Part shown: piece by piece, positions 1 through 10,584 of the stretch
Layout of the letters: the number at the start of each line of letters is the position of its first letter
How positions within the stretch are numbered: the stretch's first letter is position 1
Source: Leishmania martiniquensis
Lineage: Eukaryota; Euglenozoa; Kinetoplastea; Trypanosomatida; Trypanosomatidae
Length of the DNA stretch: 64,000 nucleotides
Reading direction: 5' to 3'
NCBI RefSeq assembly: GCF_017916325.1
Contig: NC_090171.1
Coordinates: forward strand, 2,345,501-2,409,500
Position numbers and translations under genes: made by a program
Notes under the pieces: model-generated
Database searches by the model: none
What the model was told of the DNA's origin: nothing
The model's input: the letters and a program-made list of their open reading frames with translations, nothing else

Positions 1-82
1 TCGCGCCCCTCATGAGACGCGATGGAGGGGCAGCGGGCGGCGAAGCACGCAGGTGTCCGGCTTACACCTGCAGCCTATGCTG

Positions 83-324
83 TCAAGAGAGGCCTTTGTT
101 TTTTTTTTGATTCCGTATCCTCGGTGCCATCCGCCCTTCACACGGGTAGACAGTCATGAAGCCAAAGCCCTCGAAGAGATGGGCCCTCGACACGGTAAAC
201 CCAAGCTTCTCGCACGCCGATGGCATAGCAGTAGCGACCCCGCCTGATAAAAAAAAGGAGGCGCACATCATCTCCCACACGACAAAGTACGGCGCGCGCC
301 GACGCTGTCGCTCTTCTTCGACAT
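83..324 (-). CDS. Possible small membrane protein gene, reading frame broken near its 5' end
   Basis: Not recognised. One minus-strand frame ending at 83 encodes a coding-like stretch with a hydrophobic segment (PYFVVWEMMCASFFLSGG, then GVATAM) and balanced composition. Its first in-frame ATG is at 271 (62 codons). A more natural-looking start, ATG at 322-324 giving MSKKSDSVGA, lies in another frame and reaches a stop after 18 codons. The two frames meet at the GC dinucleotide run at 291-300, where a two-base difference would join them into a protein of about 79 residues. A run of ten T at 99-108 near the 3' end could also hide a length error. Alternatives are an unannotated short protein with an assembly indel, a decayed gene, or chance. 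Confidence 0.3.
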
Positions 325-1459
325 TCGGCGGCACTCTCTTCTCTTTCAGTTTTCTTTTCTTTTCATCTTCACTTGAACATCAGCATTTACTATGTTACGG
401 GTCTTAGGAAGACTTACGCCGTAAGCGAAAGCACACACGTGTAGGCACACACAGACACACATTTACAACGACAGGAATGTCATGCCTTTTTCTTCCTTTT
501 TTGTGGGAAGGGGGGAGGGAAGGGGGAAGGCTGTGTTTATCTTCCTTTCTCTGCTCTGTCGCTTCGGCCTCGGATCCCTTGCGGCGCGGAGGGCCGTGCA
601 AGGCCAGTTGCGGTAACGGGGAGTACCGCACACACGGAGAAGGCGGAAAGGACAAAGCGCATGGGCTAGCGAGAGAGACATATGCACATACACCCTAACA
701 CAAACACACACTTATACCGGCCGACAGACAGACTGACAGGCACGTAGAGATGGGGACGATTCGGTATCAGAGGAGGAATCGGAAGAGAATGGCGCCACCG
801 AATGCTGTCGAGGGCGCTCCAAGATGCATCCTGTAAAGAAACCACTGTTGTCTTCCACCCCACCACACCGCGTTCGTTTCCTACACGCAGCACCTTCTCC
901 CGACCCGAAGGCGACATGACCCTCGCGCTGGTGACCCTGTCTTGCTGCGCTGGCCGGATTGATCCAACTGCGCGGGAAGAGGCGGGATGGGCGGAGGAGG
1001 GCGAACGTGACCGGCAGGGACGTGCTCTAGTCAACTGAACACGATATATATATATATGTGTCTGTGTGTGTGTGTGTGCACGCTTGCGCGTGTATGTGTG
1101 TACGCGCGCATAAGCTCGACGAGGCGGAACGCACGAAGTCGCCCCCACCAAATAAACGAGAAAAGGAAGAAGAGATGACACAATCACAGACAGACAGACA
1201 CACACAGACAGGCACACAGAGACAGACACACACACACACAAGGGAAGAAAAAAACTTGAAAAGACGCAAGCAAAGATGAAAAGAGAAGCATCAAATTCGG
1301 TGGTGTAGGCAACTGCGGGAGAGGAAAGGGGGCCTCGGAGTGTGCCCGAACGGGGATGTCTGTGAGCACCGCAGCAGAGCGCACTGCCTGACTGTTCCAT
1401 GCCAAAAGAAAAACGAAACACAGAAAAGAAGGGGAGGCCGTACGCGGGTGTTCAGGCGG
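325..1459. other. Intergenic spacer downstream of the eIF4G gene
   Basis: No convincing gene is seen. The stretch should contain the 3' UTR of the eIF4G gene. It holds simple sequence: (AT)7 at 1044-1057 followed by a TG-rich run to 1079, and CAGA/CACA repeats at about 1180-1243. Longer open frames here are rich in Cys, Val, Ser and Leu translated from CA/TG repeats and are treated as artefacts. Confidence 0.6.
1044..1079. repeat. (AT)n-(TG)n microsatellite
   Basis: An alternating AT run at 1044-1057 passes directly into a TG-rich run to 1079. It is typical of the spacers in this window and likely length-polymorphic. Confidence 0.85.
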
Positions 1460-3745
1460 CTATGCCGTGCCGGGGAACATCTGCTCCATCTCATCCACAA
1501 ACATCTTGTACTTTTCGTTCGTTCTGTTCTCTCGAATCCACGCCTGGGCCTCGGTATCGTTGAGGTATCCCTGCTGCGTGAGCTCCATCATAAAGTCAGA
1601 CGCAATGTCCTTCATGAAGGGTCGCTGCTTGATGGAGGCAATGCAGCTGAGAATGTCGCTGCCGGCGGGCTTGTCACCGGGGTGAGTCTCCTGCCACTTG
1701 CTCAGCATAGACGTCCACACCTCCAGGAAGTCCTCTTCCCACTCCATCTGCGCGCCATCCAGCGGCACGTACAGCGCGTCGAGGTAGTTTGCTGAGCGAG
1801 CCATGATGTTGCTCACCATCGAGAGGAAGTCCATCGACTCGGTGGCCGTCACGCACGCCACGAAGCGGCTGTAGACCTTGGGAAAGTCCTCCTTGATATT
1901 GTACGCCACGGCGTTCGTCAAGCACCACGCGTAGCCGCGAGACAGCTCCTTCATGTCGAACATGCCGCTGTTCAGCGAGTTCATGAATAGCTTGCGGTCC
2001 TCTTCGGCAGACGTCTCCGTGACCTTCTTCACAATGACGTACACGGCACACATGCGGCACATGTGCGCGGCGTCCTGCGGCACCGCCTCCACAATCGCCT
2101 TGCCAGCAGCGGCCCAGTCCCCGTCCGTGTGCGCATCGCGAATGCAGCTCAGGATGCGCGAGCTGAGGTCGTCGTCAACGCACTTCGGCGGTGTCGCCAA
2201 CGTCATGAGCTTTCGGTCCTCATCGCTCATCTGCGAACCGGATGCCGCAGCGGGATGTGGTGCCATGGGAGGCGGCGTCATACCCTCGCCAGGGAAGGGC
2301 GGCGGAGGTGCTGAGAAGGGCGGTGGCGGCATCATGTAGTCGTTATTCACCGGGAACTGGCTGAGGTCGTTGTAGCTCACGACACGGTCCTGGCGTAGGC
2401 TGCCTGGTCCACCACCGCGGCCGAACTTCTCGTCTCCTCGGTCCGCTATGCTCGGGGGACGTGGCATGCCACGGATGCTGCCGGCGTTCACACCGCTCAT
2501 GCCCGAGCCGCGGCTGCCAGCGTGCTGCTGCTGCCACGTTCCGCCGCCGCCGCCGAAGTTGTTCGCCGATGAATTACGGTGCATATGCTCGCTTGATCCG
2601 CTGAAGCCGCCAGTGCTGTTATGAGTCCCCGCGTGGGTGCTCGAGCGGTGATTGGAGCGCTCGCTGTTGCCTGTGTTGTTGCTGTCGTCCGCGCCGCCGC
2701 CCGAGGAGCCCTGCGCTGGGCTCTCCTTTGGCTTCCATCCCTCGTTGCGCCACTCCAGCAGGTTCTGAATGAGAAACCGGATACGGCGCGAAAAGCGGGG
2801 GTCGTTCATGGATGAGTTTAGCGCACGCCAGATGGTGTCGTGCGGATGTGCAGCGGCAGCCGCGTCTTTGGGCACGTGGTTTAGCGCCATGCCGGCATTT
2901 TCGTCGAACCGTTTGCCGATGACGTTCATCAAGCTTACCATCATCTCGAGGTCGGCGTCCGTGGTAACCAGCTTCGGGCTTGGTATAAAGCCCAGCACAA
3001 GTGCCGTCGAGCACACGGCCAGAATCACGCGGTGCGAGATGAGGGAGCGCATGTACAGCTCGCCAACGAACTTGATGTTCGCCATGTTCCGCTTGCGCAG
3101 CTGCTCCTCGGCCTCCGCATTGCTCGTCGGCGGCTGGTTCACGAAGCTGTCGTGGAACTCTTGGCAACGCTTCACCAGCGCGTTGCGCACACGGCCGTTC
3201 ACGTTCTTTTGCTCTTCGTCCCCCGTGTGCTGCGCCGCCATGAGCTGGCCAAGCTCAGAGTTGGGGTTCCCGGCGGCTTCTGCGACAAGGTCTTGCTCGT
3301 ACACCTTGATGCGTTGGCACAGTTGCGCGTAGACGCCTGAAAAGACCGGCTCCGCGACAGCTTTGTTGAAGATGATATCTACCGCCCCCTTCAGCACCAA
3401 CGGGTTCAGCACCAAATCCGGCGACAGTGCCTCCTCCACGACAGCGTCAAAGTTCTTATCGGTGAGTTTGTTCAGAGAGCCCTGCACGCGGCGCAGCTCG
3501 CGCTCCGATGCATCCATATCCTTCTTATCACGCACTCGAAAGCCATTTTCGGACCTCACGAGCTTTGGTATTTCTGCCTTGCGCTGCTTTTCCAGCCGTG
3601 CCGTGAGCAGCACGCGCTCCAACGAGAAGTTGGGCTCAGGAATGGCGGTCCACGTATCGCGGAAAGCGAGGATGTCGGCAAGCGTCATCTGGTTCTTTAC
3701 CTTCTCCTCCTTCTGAGGGACGATGCCACGCAGATTGAACAGCAT
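1460..3745 (-). CDS. EIF4G4: eIF4G-type translation initiation scaffold (EIF4G3/EIF4G4 subgroup)
   Basis: 761 residues from ATG at 3745 (MLFNLRGIVPQ); in-frame sequence upstream of this is compositionally 5' UTR. Residues about 88-340 form a MIF4G-type helical domain, followed by a Gly/Ser/Asn-rich and Pro-rich linker (PPPPF repeats) and a C-terminal helical region of about 260 residues resembling MA3/HEAT folds. eIF4G binds a cap-binding eIF4E and eIF4A to recruit the ribosome. In trypanosomatids the EIF4G3/EIF4E4 and EIF4G4/EIF4E3 pairs are the main cytoplasmic complexes. I favour EIF4G4 over EIF4G3 because the protein is long and because of the remembered chromosome 36 neighbourhood; the paralogue is not proven. 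The short N-terminus before MIF4G (residues 1-87) is the likely eIF4E docking region. Confidence 0.85.
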   Translation of the reverse strand: MLFNLRGIVPQKEEKVKNQMTLADILAFRDTWTAIPEPNFSLERVLLTARLEKQRKAEIPKLVRSENGFRVRDKKDMDASERELRRVQGSLNKLTDKNFDAVVEEALSPDLVLNPLVLKGAVDIIFNKAVAEPVFSGVYAQLCQRIKVYEQDLVAEAAGNPNSELGQLMAAQHTGDEEQKNVNGRVRNALVKRCQEFHDSFVNQPPTSNAEAEEQLRKRNMANIKFVGELYMRSLISHRVILAVCSTALVLGFIPSPKLVTTDADLEMMVSLMNVIGKRFDENAGMALNHVPKDAAAAAHPHDTIWRALNSSMNDPRFSRRIRFLIQNLLEWRNEGWKPKESPAQGSSGGGADDSNNTGNSERSNHRSSTHAGTHNSTGGFSGSSEHMHRNSSANNFGGGGGTWQQQHAGSRGSGMSGVNAGSIRGMPRPPSIADRGDEKFGRGGGPGSLRQDRVVSYNDLSQFPVNNDYMMPPPPFSAPPPPFPGEGMTPPPMAPHPAAASGSQMSDEDRKLMTLATPPKCVDDDLSSRILSCIRDAHTDGDWAAAGKAIVEAVPQDAAHMCRMCAVYVIVKKVTETSAEEDRKLFMNSLNSGMFDMKELSRGYAWCLTNAVAYNIKEDFPKVYSRFVACVTATESMDFLSMVSNIMARSANYLDALYVPLDGAQMEWEEDFLEVWTSMLSKWQETHPGDKPAGSDILSCIASIKQRPFMKDIASDFMMELTQQGYLNDTEAQAWIRENRTNEKYKMFVDEMEQMFPGTA

Positions 3746-5372
3746 GGTTGTGGGCGGCGATGTTCTTCGTTGTGTTTGCAATGTGTTGTTCGGGATAAGG
3801 ACTAGCGAGTGTCGAGCCACGCGCAGCGTGTGGCGCTGAGGCGGATGGGGTGTATATCTAACGTTTCGTTTCGTATCACCAATGTGCACGCTCAATGCAA
3901 TGTTGTCACGCTTTTCTTTTCCTGCGGGGGAAGAGTACGGGAATATGTCCCGTTCTTTCTTTTCTGTAGCGTTGCCAAGGAGGAAAGACGTTGATACCAC
4001 CACCAGCAGCGGTAGCGACAGCAGCGGGGGACAAGGAGGGTGACGTTTCAAAGATGAAAGCCTTCGGGGCAAGAGATGGAGTGACGGGTCGGGTGACAAT
4101 GACGATGGGTGGCTTGGGGGGGGGAGTGGGGAGGAGTCCAACAACTGCACCGCGCAGCGATGCTGAAGGGCAGGAAAAGGAGAAAAAGAGTGGCAGCACT
4201 CAAGAGGAGCACCAGCACATCAATGTCCCTGTCTCGTCGCGCAGTTTATGAATCGACAAGCAATCGAACTGGTTGTCTCCCAGGTCAACAGAGAGAGAGG
4301 GGGGGAGAGCGGCTGGACAAAGCGAATGAGCACTACACACACTGCACACCAACACACATGTAAAACAAAGAGGAAACGACACCGAATGACTTCCTCAGAA
4401 CGCATCGCGCGAGCAGAAGCCGAAAGACATGCGAGCAACAGAGAAAAAAACAGCAAAAAAGGCCCCACGGTGAAAGGCGGCGGATGCACGCGCAGCCGTG
4501 AAGTCATCCTCGACAAGCAGAAGAACAGAAGGAAAGAGAAGAGAGATCGAGGAAGTGCAGCAGGGCACGAGACAGTGCGCAGCGCCAATTCGATAGGGCC
4601 ACCGCATAGGCAGTGGTTTGCCGTCTAGGAGTGGAGGTATCCAACAAGGAGCCTCCTCGCGCTTTCCAAATGTCTTCACAAGAGTGACTAATGATGAGAA
4701 GCGCCGTAGATTCTATGTGGGCACACACACACACCCGTCCCCCCCTTGCTCATAGGTAGAGAGGCACACACACACACATCTAGACATAGAGACATGTATA
4801 TATATACACACATATAGATGTGTATGTGCGTATGTGTAGGTACACCAACGGCATTTCTTTCATCGATTCGTCATACGAAGTCCCTTCACCCTTCATTGTT
4901 TTGCTTCCAGGGGCACGGGAGCGCCCCGCGGTTAAAGCCACACGTGCGTCGTGCGATGCAAAGGGGAGAACCACTGGGGCAGTGGACAGCCCGAGAGCAG
5001 AAGCTTTGTGAAGCAGGGAGGTGAGGGCAGCGGCACCAGCAAACGCAGCCTCGATGAGCATTTGGGTAGCAGAAAAGAACAAGACAGAAAAATGGACAAA
5101 GAATACGCCAACATCTTCACAATCCAGCGAGCAACACGCCGTCGTCACGGCGATGATAGCTGCGTCAGTGGCACATTCACCATCCGGCACGGGCGGTGAG
5201 GAAGGGAGAAGAAAAAGACGATAGTGATGCCACTCGCCTTCCACGTCCGACTGACCATTTTACGTCGCTCAGCTTAACTTCCCGAGCTCTGTCGCGCGAC
5301 TGGCGCGCGCTTCACCGAATACGAGATAACCGCCCTTGCGTCTGACGAGAGGAGCACCCGTGGGCACGCCGG
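3746..5372. other. Intergenic spacer, eIF4G 5' side
   Basis: No gene recognised. It must contain the trans-splice acceptor and 5' UTR of the eIF4G gene and the 3' UTR of the 146-residue gene. Purine-rich plus-strand blocks around 4020-4040 and 4290-4312 (pyrimidine-rich on the transcribed strand) are candidate splice-signal tracts. Simple repeats include CA runs near 4722-4780 and TA runs near 4798-4806. Confidence 0.55.
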
Positions 5373-5813
5373 CTACGGCAGTAGTGGTGGCTGACAAATG
5401 ATTAAGTGCAGTGCGCTGATGGCGTCAGCGGCGGCAGCACGAGTCATACGTGCCTCGACAATGGACGGTGTCGGGTGCGACGTCAGGTGTTCGAGTCGGT
5501 AGGCAGCCGTTGTCGCGGACTCGACCCCAAGCAGTACGTCGTGGTGTAAGCGGTTTGTGGGAATGGGTGGAGATCCTGAAAGTTGGCCGGCGCGCGGGCG
5601 AGCGGGTGGCTGCAGCGCAGTAGCACCTTTTGACAACGCAGCCAAGTATGAGCGCTGCTGCTCAACCACATGCGCGCGTGCCGAGAACTCGGCAGTGACC
5701 GAATCGTACAGCTCCTCTGGAGAAGGCAGATCGAAAATGCGTACAATAGGTGCGTCGGCGCACCGCGGCGACCGTTTCCTGCGCGCCTGGGGCGGGGGTG
5801 GCGAGGGATTCAT
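5373..5813 (-). CDS. Conserved-looking hypothetical protein, 146 residues
   Basis: Not recognised. The first ATG is at 5813 (MNPSPPPPQARRKRS); the longer open frame begins with a non-ATG codon. A basic, proline-rich N-terminus is followed by VRIFDLPSPEELYDS and an amphipathic helix to about residue 60, then a second helical stretch from about residue 95 to 135. No membrane segment, signal peptide or cysteine motif is seen. Codon use is acceptable for the organism but weaker than in the large neighbours. It lies between the eIF4G gene and a TBC protein gene in the same orientation. It could be a short scaffold or adaptor subunit. Confidence 0.55.
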   Translation of the reverse strand: MNPSPPPPQARRKRSPRCADAPIVRIFDLPSPEELYDSVTAEFSARAHVVEQQRSYLAALSKGATALQPPARPRAGQLSGSPPIPTNRLHHDVLLGVESATTAAYRLEHLTSHPTPSIVEARMTRAAAADAISALHLIICQPPLLP

Positions 5814-6955
5814 CGTCCTACGCGGAACCAAAAAGGAGCCTGATCTTCTTCAACCCCGCACAAAGTGATCAGGCACAGTAGAAGGCGTACAGGCGAGCAG
5901 AGGGTTTCTTCTACCTTCGCGTTGATGGCACCCGCATGAGGCTCGGACCTTTCATCTTGCGAGGGATGCAAAGAAAAAAAAGGGTAATGTAGTTTTTGGG
6001 TGGCGAACAAGGCGAGCGTTCGGCGGTAGCGTCTGAGCAGTACTTCAGCGAGACGGACACGAAAAGGGGATGGAGGAGACGCTCTCAAAGTTAATCAGGT
6101 TCATCCACACACGTGCGCCGCATCGCCCCCGCCCTTTTTTCCTTTTCGCTTCTGCTGCCCTCCTCTCCACCCAATTTCTCCTCATCGCATCGATGGCGCC
6201 GATATGATACGCGCACACGCAGACCACGCCCGTCGTTGTCGTTTGTGAAAGGGGGGAGGAGGAGAGGGCAATAACGGCTACCCTCTTCGAAAAAAAAGAA
6301 AAAAAAAAGAAACAGCGCAGGCAATGTGCGTATAAGAGGCGCCGCCGCCATCACCCCCTTTCCTGTGAAAGGGACACTCTCTGGGTGACCCCCTTCGCCG
6401 CCGCGCCACCTCTCTTTTGCAGCGTCGGCGTCCCTCATCGTCTTCAGCGCTCGCCCACGACGAGTTGCCTACCGTCCCTGTTTTTTTTGCTGTGTTTTTC
6501 CTGGTGCTCTTTTCCTTGACAAGAGAGGGAACTTCAGCTCGTCCCGTCACCCTGGACGGGAGGCACGATTTAGACACCACCAGTCTGTAAAGCCGCACAT
6601 CGCACGCCGAAAAAGCGTCAGAAAATCGGCCACGAACTGAGAAGAGGGGGGAGTGAAGGAAGGAAGTGACATCTACGCGACGGCATGCTTCGGATCCGTT
6701 ATGCGAGGGGGTAAGCCGCAGATGGGAATTGCCCAAGAAGCAAGCACGCACATGGGCGAGGGGAAAATGTGAAGAATGGCGCCAAGACGAGGCAACAGCG
6801 ACGCTAGGCACGGTGATACAAAGGGGAAGAACAGAAAACGAGTGGACGCGCATGGGCATGGCACGCGGCCGCACGCACGCACACACACACACACGCCAAG
6901 TGCAGCCACAACACTAACACCCAATGTGGATGTCTTCCTTGTTCTCTGCAGCAGG
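5814..6955. other. Intergenic spacer between the 146-residue gene and the first TBC gene
   Basis: Nothing gene-like was recognised. It contains A-rich runs (for example around 6290-6310), a T-run at about 6480-6488 and a short CA run near 6877-6893. It presumably holds UTRs and RNA-processing signals. Confidence 0.55.
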
Positions 6956-8638
6956 TCAGTCTCGATGAATGGGCCCCACCATCTCCCAGTACTCATCACC
7001 ATATCGATTCAGCTCCGCCGTCTTGAACTTCACACGGTGCGCGCGGCGAAGCAGCTCGTGTGCATCCTTGTTATCCTGAAGCCCTTTGAGCGCAGGCAGC
7101 ATATCCTCGAACGACAGCGTCAAGAGGTGAGGCTCCTCCCATTTCATTAGAGCGATACCAGTGCGAAAGATGATCTTCCATCCCTCTGAGAAAAAGATGT
7201 CCCACACTCGCAGCAGCGCCCGGAAGGGAAAGTGAGACACAAACAGCGTCAGAAACCACTTTGACGCGAAGAAAGAGGGCTGAATGTCCAGCTCGTCGAG
7301 CCGCTTCGACAATCGCGGTAGCAGTCGCGCAAGGAGACGCTTCAGCTGGTAAAAGAACTGCTGCAGCAGCGGAAATCCAGGTCGGAACAGCTCCCGCATC
7401 TTGTACCGCTCGTTGTACATCATCTCGTGCAAGGCCCAGAAGGACTCCTCCTCTGACATTTGCGTAGACAGAGCTGCGACGAGGAAACCCATGCCCTGCA
7501 CGTAGCCCACCTCCGGATCACAACCGGCGTAAGCGTGCAGGACGTTGCGCAGAAACGTTTGCCCAACGCCACCGGCTTCCTGGAAGAGAATGTGGGTGGG
7601 AAATGTCCGGGCAAGATCGCGCGAGATGATCGCGTCAACCTCCTTGTCCGACAGCTTCTTGTCTCGAAGCGCCACATAGACGCCGCTGTTCTCTTCAGAG
7701 TTCAGCTGGTGAAACGAGCCCATGAGCAGCTGCCACGCAACACCTCGGAAGCGGCTTGGGATACCTTTGCGGCACCGCTCTTTCAGCTTCGCGTGCATTT
7801 TCGTGTTCGTCTTGTTCCAGTCGGCCGCCATGTTGGCCCACTTGATTTCTCGCCGGACCACCTGCTTCCCATCAATACGGCGAATGTACTTCCCCTCCCT
7901 CTCCTTGGAGCTCTCCTCGATCACGAACCCAAATTCGTCTACCAACTGCTGCTCAGCATCTTGCTCCTCAAGCTCGGCGGCGCTGTCGTTGCCGAGATGC
8001 AAGTGCTGCCCTTCAGCGTCTACCGTCTCCAGTTTGTCGCTATCGGACTCATCTTCCGTGTCCGAGTCGCTGCCACCTGTCGGTGCCGCATGCAGCTGGC
8101 TCCTGCGCAGCTGCCCACGGAGATCTGCGCTCACCGTCACGTGCACGGTTTCCGGCATCCGCGACGTTGCACACGATGATGCGTTTCGCGGCACGGCAGT
8201 CATGGAAGCTGCTGGCGCACCGGATTCCTCTAGCGTGTGAATGGCCGGGCTGATGGGCTCCAGGAGCCTCTCCTCATCCAGGTCCGCAACCAGCAAGGGC
8301 GAGGAAACCAGCTGAACGACCTGCTCAGGACCGTCTAACTCATCGGACGACTTCTTTGGCAGCGCGGCACTCTTCGGCGGTGGCTGCGAGGGCGGACGTG
8401 CCCGCACGTTTACAGGCCGCTGCGCTGTGCCGCCGCGCGTAGGGAGGGCCGTAGTGGTAGAAGCCCCACGCGTGGACGCTGCCGCAGCGGTCCCCTGTCC
8501 ACTGGCAGAGGCCGCATCTACCGTGAGCGGCTTGTGGCCTTCGCGAGTGGCACAGCTACCGACGGAGGAGCTCTTGTCCAAATCCTGCGATGCGGCCTCG
8601 TCCTCGGCGCAGCCCGCGAAAACGCTTTCGTCGTCCAT
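6956..8638 (-). CDS. TBC-domain Rab GTPase-activating protein 1
   Basis: 560 residues from the first ATG at 8638 (MDDESVFAG); the longer open frame starts on GTG and lacks another ATG. The first 240 residues are low-complexity and acidic (for example DSDTEDESDSD), then a TBC domain spans about 290-510. Both catalytic fingers are present: Arg344 in ISRDLARTFP and Gln381 in GYVQGMG, so the protein should accelerate GTP hydrolysis on a Rab. The C-terminal tail is about 50 residues, helical and basic. It is adjacent to a second TBC gene with the same architecture and related sequence (EGWK, aromatic/basic segment, then ALxKxEE near the domain end), suggesting tandem duplication and divergence. 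The Rab substrate cannot be inferred. Confidence 0.9.
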   Translation of the reverse strand: MDDESVFAGCAEDEAASQDLDKSSSVGSCATREGHKPLTVDAASASGQGTAAAASTRGASTTTALPTRGGTAQRPVNVRARPPSQPPPKSAALPKKSSDELDGPEQVVQLVSSPLLVADLDEERLLEPISPAIHTLEESGAPAASMTAVPRNASSCATSRMPETVHVTVSADLRGQLRRSQLHAAPTGGSDSDTEDESDSDKLETVDAEGQHLHLGNDSAAELEEQDAEQQLVDEFGFVIEESSKEREGKYIRRIDGKQVVRREIKWANMAADWNKTNTKMHAKLKERCRKGIPSRFRGVAWQLLMGSFHQLNSEENSGVYVALRDKKLSDKEVDAIISRDLARTFPTHILFQEAGGVGQTFLRNVLHAYAGCDPEVGYVQGMGFLVAALSTQMSEEESFWALHEMMYNERYKMRELFRPGFPLLQQFFYQLKRLLARLLPRLSKRLDELDIQPSFFASKWFLTLFVSHFPFRALLRVWDIFFSEGWKIIFRTGIALMKWEEPHLLTLSFEDMLPALKGLQDNKDAHELLRRAHRVKFKTAELNRYGDEYWEMVGPIHRD

Positions 8639-10584
8639 AGCGAGCCCGGCGGCGAGCCCCACGTGAAACGGTTCCACGGCGAAGCGGCGAGCCCCAGCAA
8701 AAATAGAAGACGTCAGAGAGGAAGCAATAGCGACTGAAAGAATGTGCGAGCAGCACCGCTGTGGCTGATGAGCTCTTCTTTCGAGACACTTGCGTTGTTT
8801 GGCTAGTGTGTGTGTGACGCGCCTGTGCACTTGTGCGTGTGATGCGGGCGTGCAGCGTAAACGCTGCGCGAGCACAATTGTGTGTCAGCAGCTCTCTCCA
8901 CCTTTACGCAGCAATTGACTGGCGAAGCGGAAAGGGGGAGGGGGCAGGGGCGAGAAGAGGGGGAAGGCTGACGTCGCGAATAGGGAGAGAGACCCCGCCT
9001 CTCCTTCTGATTCTCGTGCAGGAGAGCAGGCAGCGGCTTCTGTACGCACGTCCACTCGTGAAGGGACTCCTTTAACGAACAAGCAGTGAGAGTGCGAGAG
9101 GTATCGCGCCCCAGGCGACAGGTGGCACTGCGTACGCGTCGCCACCGCCGAGCCCCGGCCTCGTGTGCTGAGAGAGAAAAAGAGAGCCAAAATACCACGA
9201 CACAGACACACAAATAAAGCTGAAAAGGCGTCAAATCAAGCGGATCGAAGGTTTTCGTTTTTCTTTTCGGAAGGCGTGCGGCGCACAAGCTTCCTCCCTA
9301 CGCACCTTTTCAGGGCCGAGTGCTCCGCTCTGAGAATAAAGACGGAGAAGAGCACACATGAAGAGAAAGGAGTTACGAGAGGGAAAAAATGACAGAGATA
9401 TGGGAAGGGGGACGGGGAGTCGCAGGAGAGGAGAACGATGGGCAACAGCGCATATAGGGTTGCACGAAACCTCCCGAGTGAGAGACGAGAGAGGAAACAG
9501 TGAAGGGGAGCCGGCTAGGTGGCGAAGAGAGTGAAGAAGGGGAGGAGGCACCGCGGCAGCGGCGAGTCTCTCCCCCTCTCCTTCAGAGTTGTTTTGCACG
9601 TCTCGGCGTATGGTGGCGTCAAGGAAGCTCTTGGATTGCACGCACCACATTCCATTTCACGCGCGATGCGGACGCCGTAGCTAGTTGTGTCGTCGTTGTC
9701 GCCGCCTTCGTTTACGTTGACATGGGCGCCCTCTGCACCCCTCTCCTTTTCCGTCGTCGCAGCCCTCCCTCCACGCCCTCGGAGTGGCGACAGGGCAGAG
9801 GGAAGGCGCGCAAAGGTCAGCTAAGCAGCGAATCGGCAAAAAAAGAGGGAAGAAAATCGCTCCCGCCACTCATACGACCTTCACTCATGCAGCTCAGAGA
9901 GGGGGGAAGGCGGCCGGCAGACAACCACATAGTAATGCATCGCCGGCCCATGGCAGGCCACTCTGGTGCCCATCTGGCCCGCCCCCCTTTCCGCTCCACC
10001 CGCGGGCTTTACTGAGGGCGCGCACATCAGCGAAAAATGATGCAGGGGAGGGAGGGCGGCTTCAGGGCTGGAAGAGAGGGGGGAGGGGGGAGGCGCAGAA
10101 GGTCGGCAAGCTCACGCACGAAGAAGCGGCAAGCAAAGAAGGGGCAACACCTCAACGTAAACGGAATAGGAAGCAATACTGAGCAGCAAAGTGGAAACGG
10201 CTAAGCAGAAGAAAACAGAGCGAAGGCAACGACCGCCGCAATCGTGTGTGTGCGTGTGTGCCGTCCTGTCTGGATCTCGGTGAAAAAGACGGTTGCACTC
10301 ACTCATATGCCTTACACCTCTGCCCCGCGGTGCCTCACCTGCACCGCTTCGCCAACGCACGCCGAAGGGGGAGGGAGAAGTGAGGTGATAACTGACGGCG
10401 GAAGTGGAAACAGCAGAAGGGCCAAGGGAGCCGTTATGGGCACAGGGACAGAAGATTATGCACATGGTATCCGTGCGCGCATCTGCGTACGCACATCCGT
10501 GGGCTTGCCTACCGCCTACGTGATCTACTCACCAGCACGACAACCTTTGAGAGACACGTCCCTTTTTCCCCCTGCACTTTTGTT
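8639..10584. other. Intergenic spacer between the two TBC genes
   Basis: No gene recognised in 1.9 kb. It includes a homopurine block at 8929-8967, about 290 bases upstream of the first TBC gene, and another purine-rich block near 10070-10095. Open frames here are shadows rich in Ser, Pro and Leu. Confidence 0.55.
8929..8967 (-). promoter_or_regulatory. Polypyrimidine tract on the transcribed strand, likely trans-splicing signal
   Basis: The plus strand is purine except for two C residues, so the transcript carries a pyrimidine tract about 290 bases upstream of the TBC start at 8638. Trypanosomatid spliced-leader addition uses such tracts followed by an AG. The exact acceptor is not decided here. 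Confidence 0.4.

Noticed and set aside
666..1421. Minus-strand 251-codon open frame
   Set aside because: Its long Val/Cys/Ser stretch is a translation of TG/CA repeats; not a protein.
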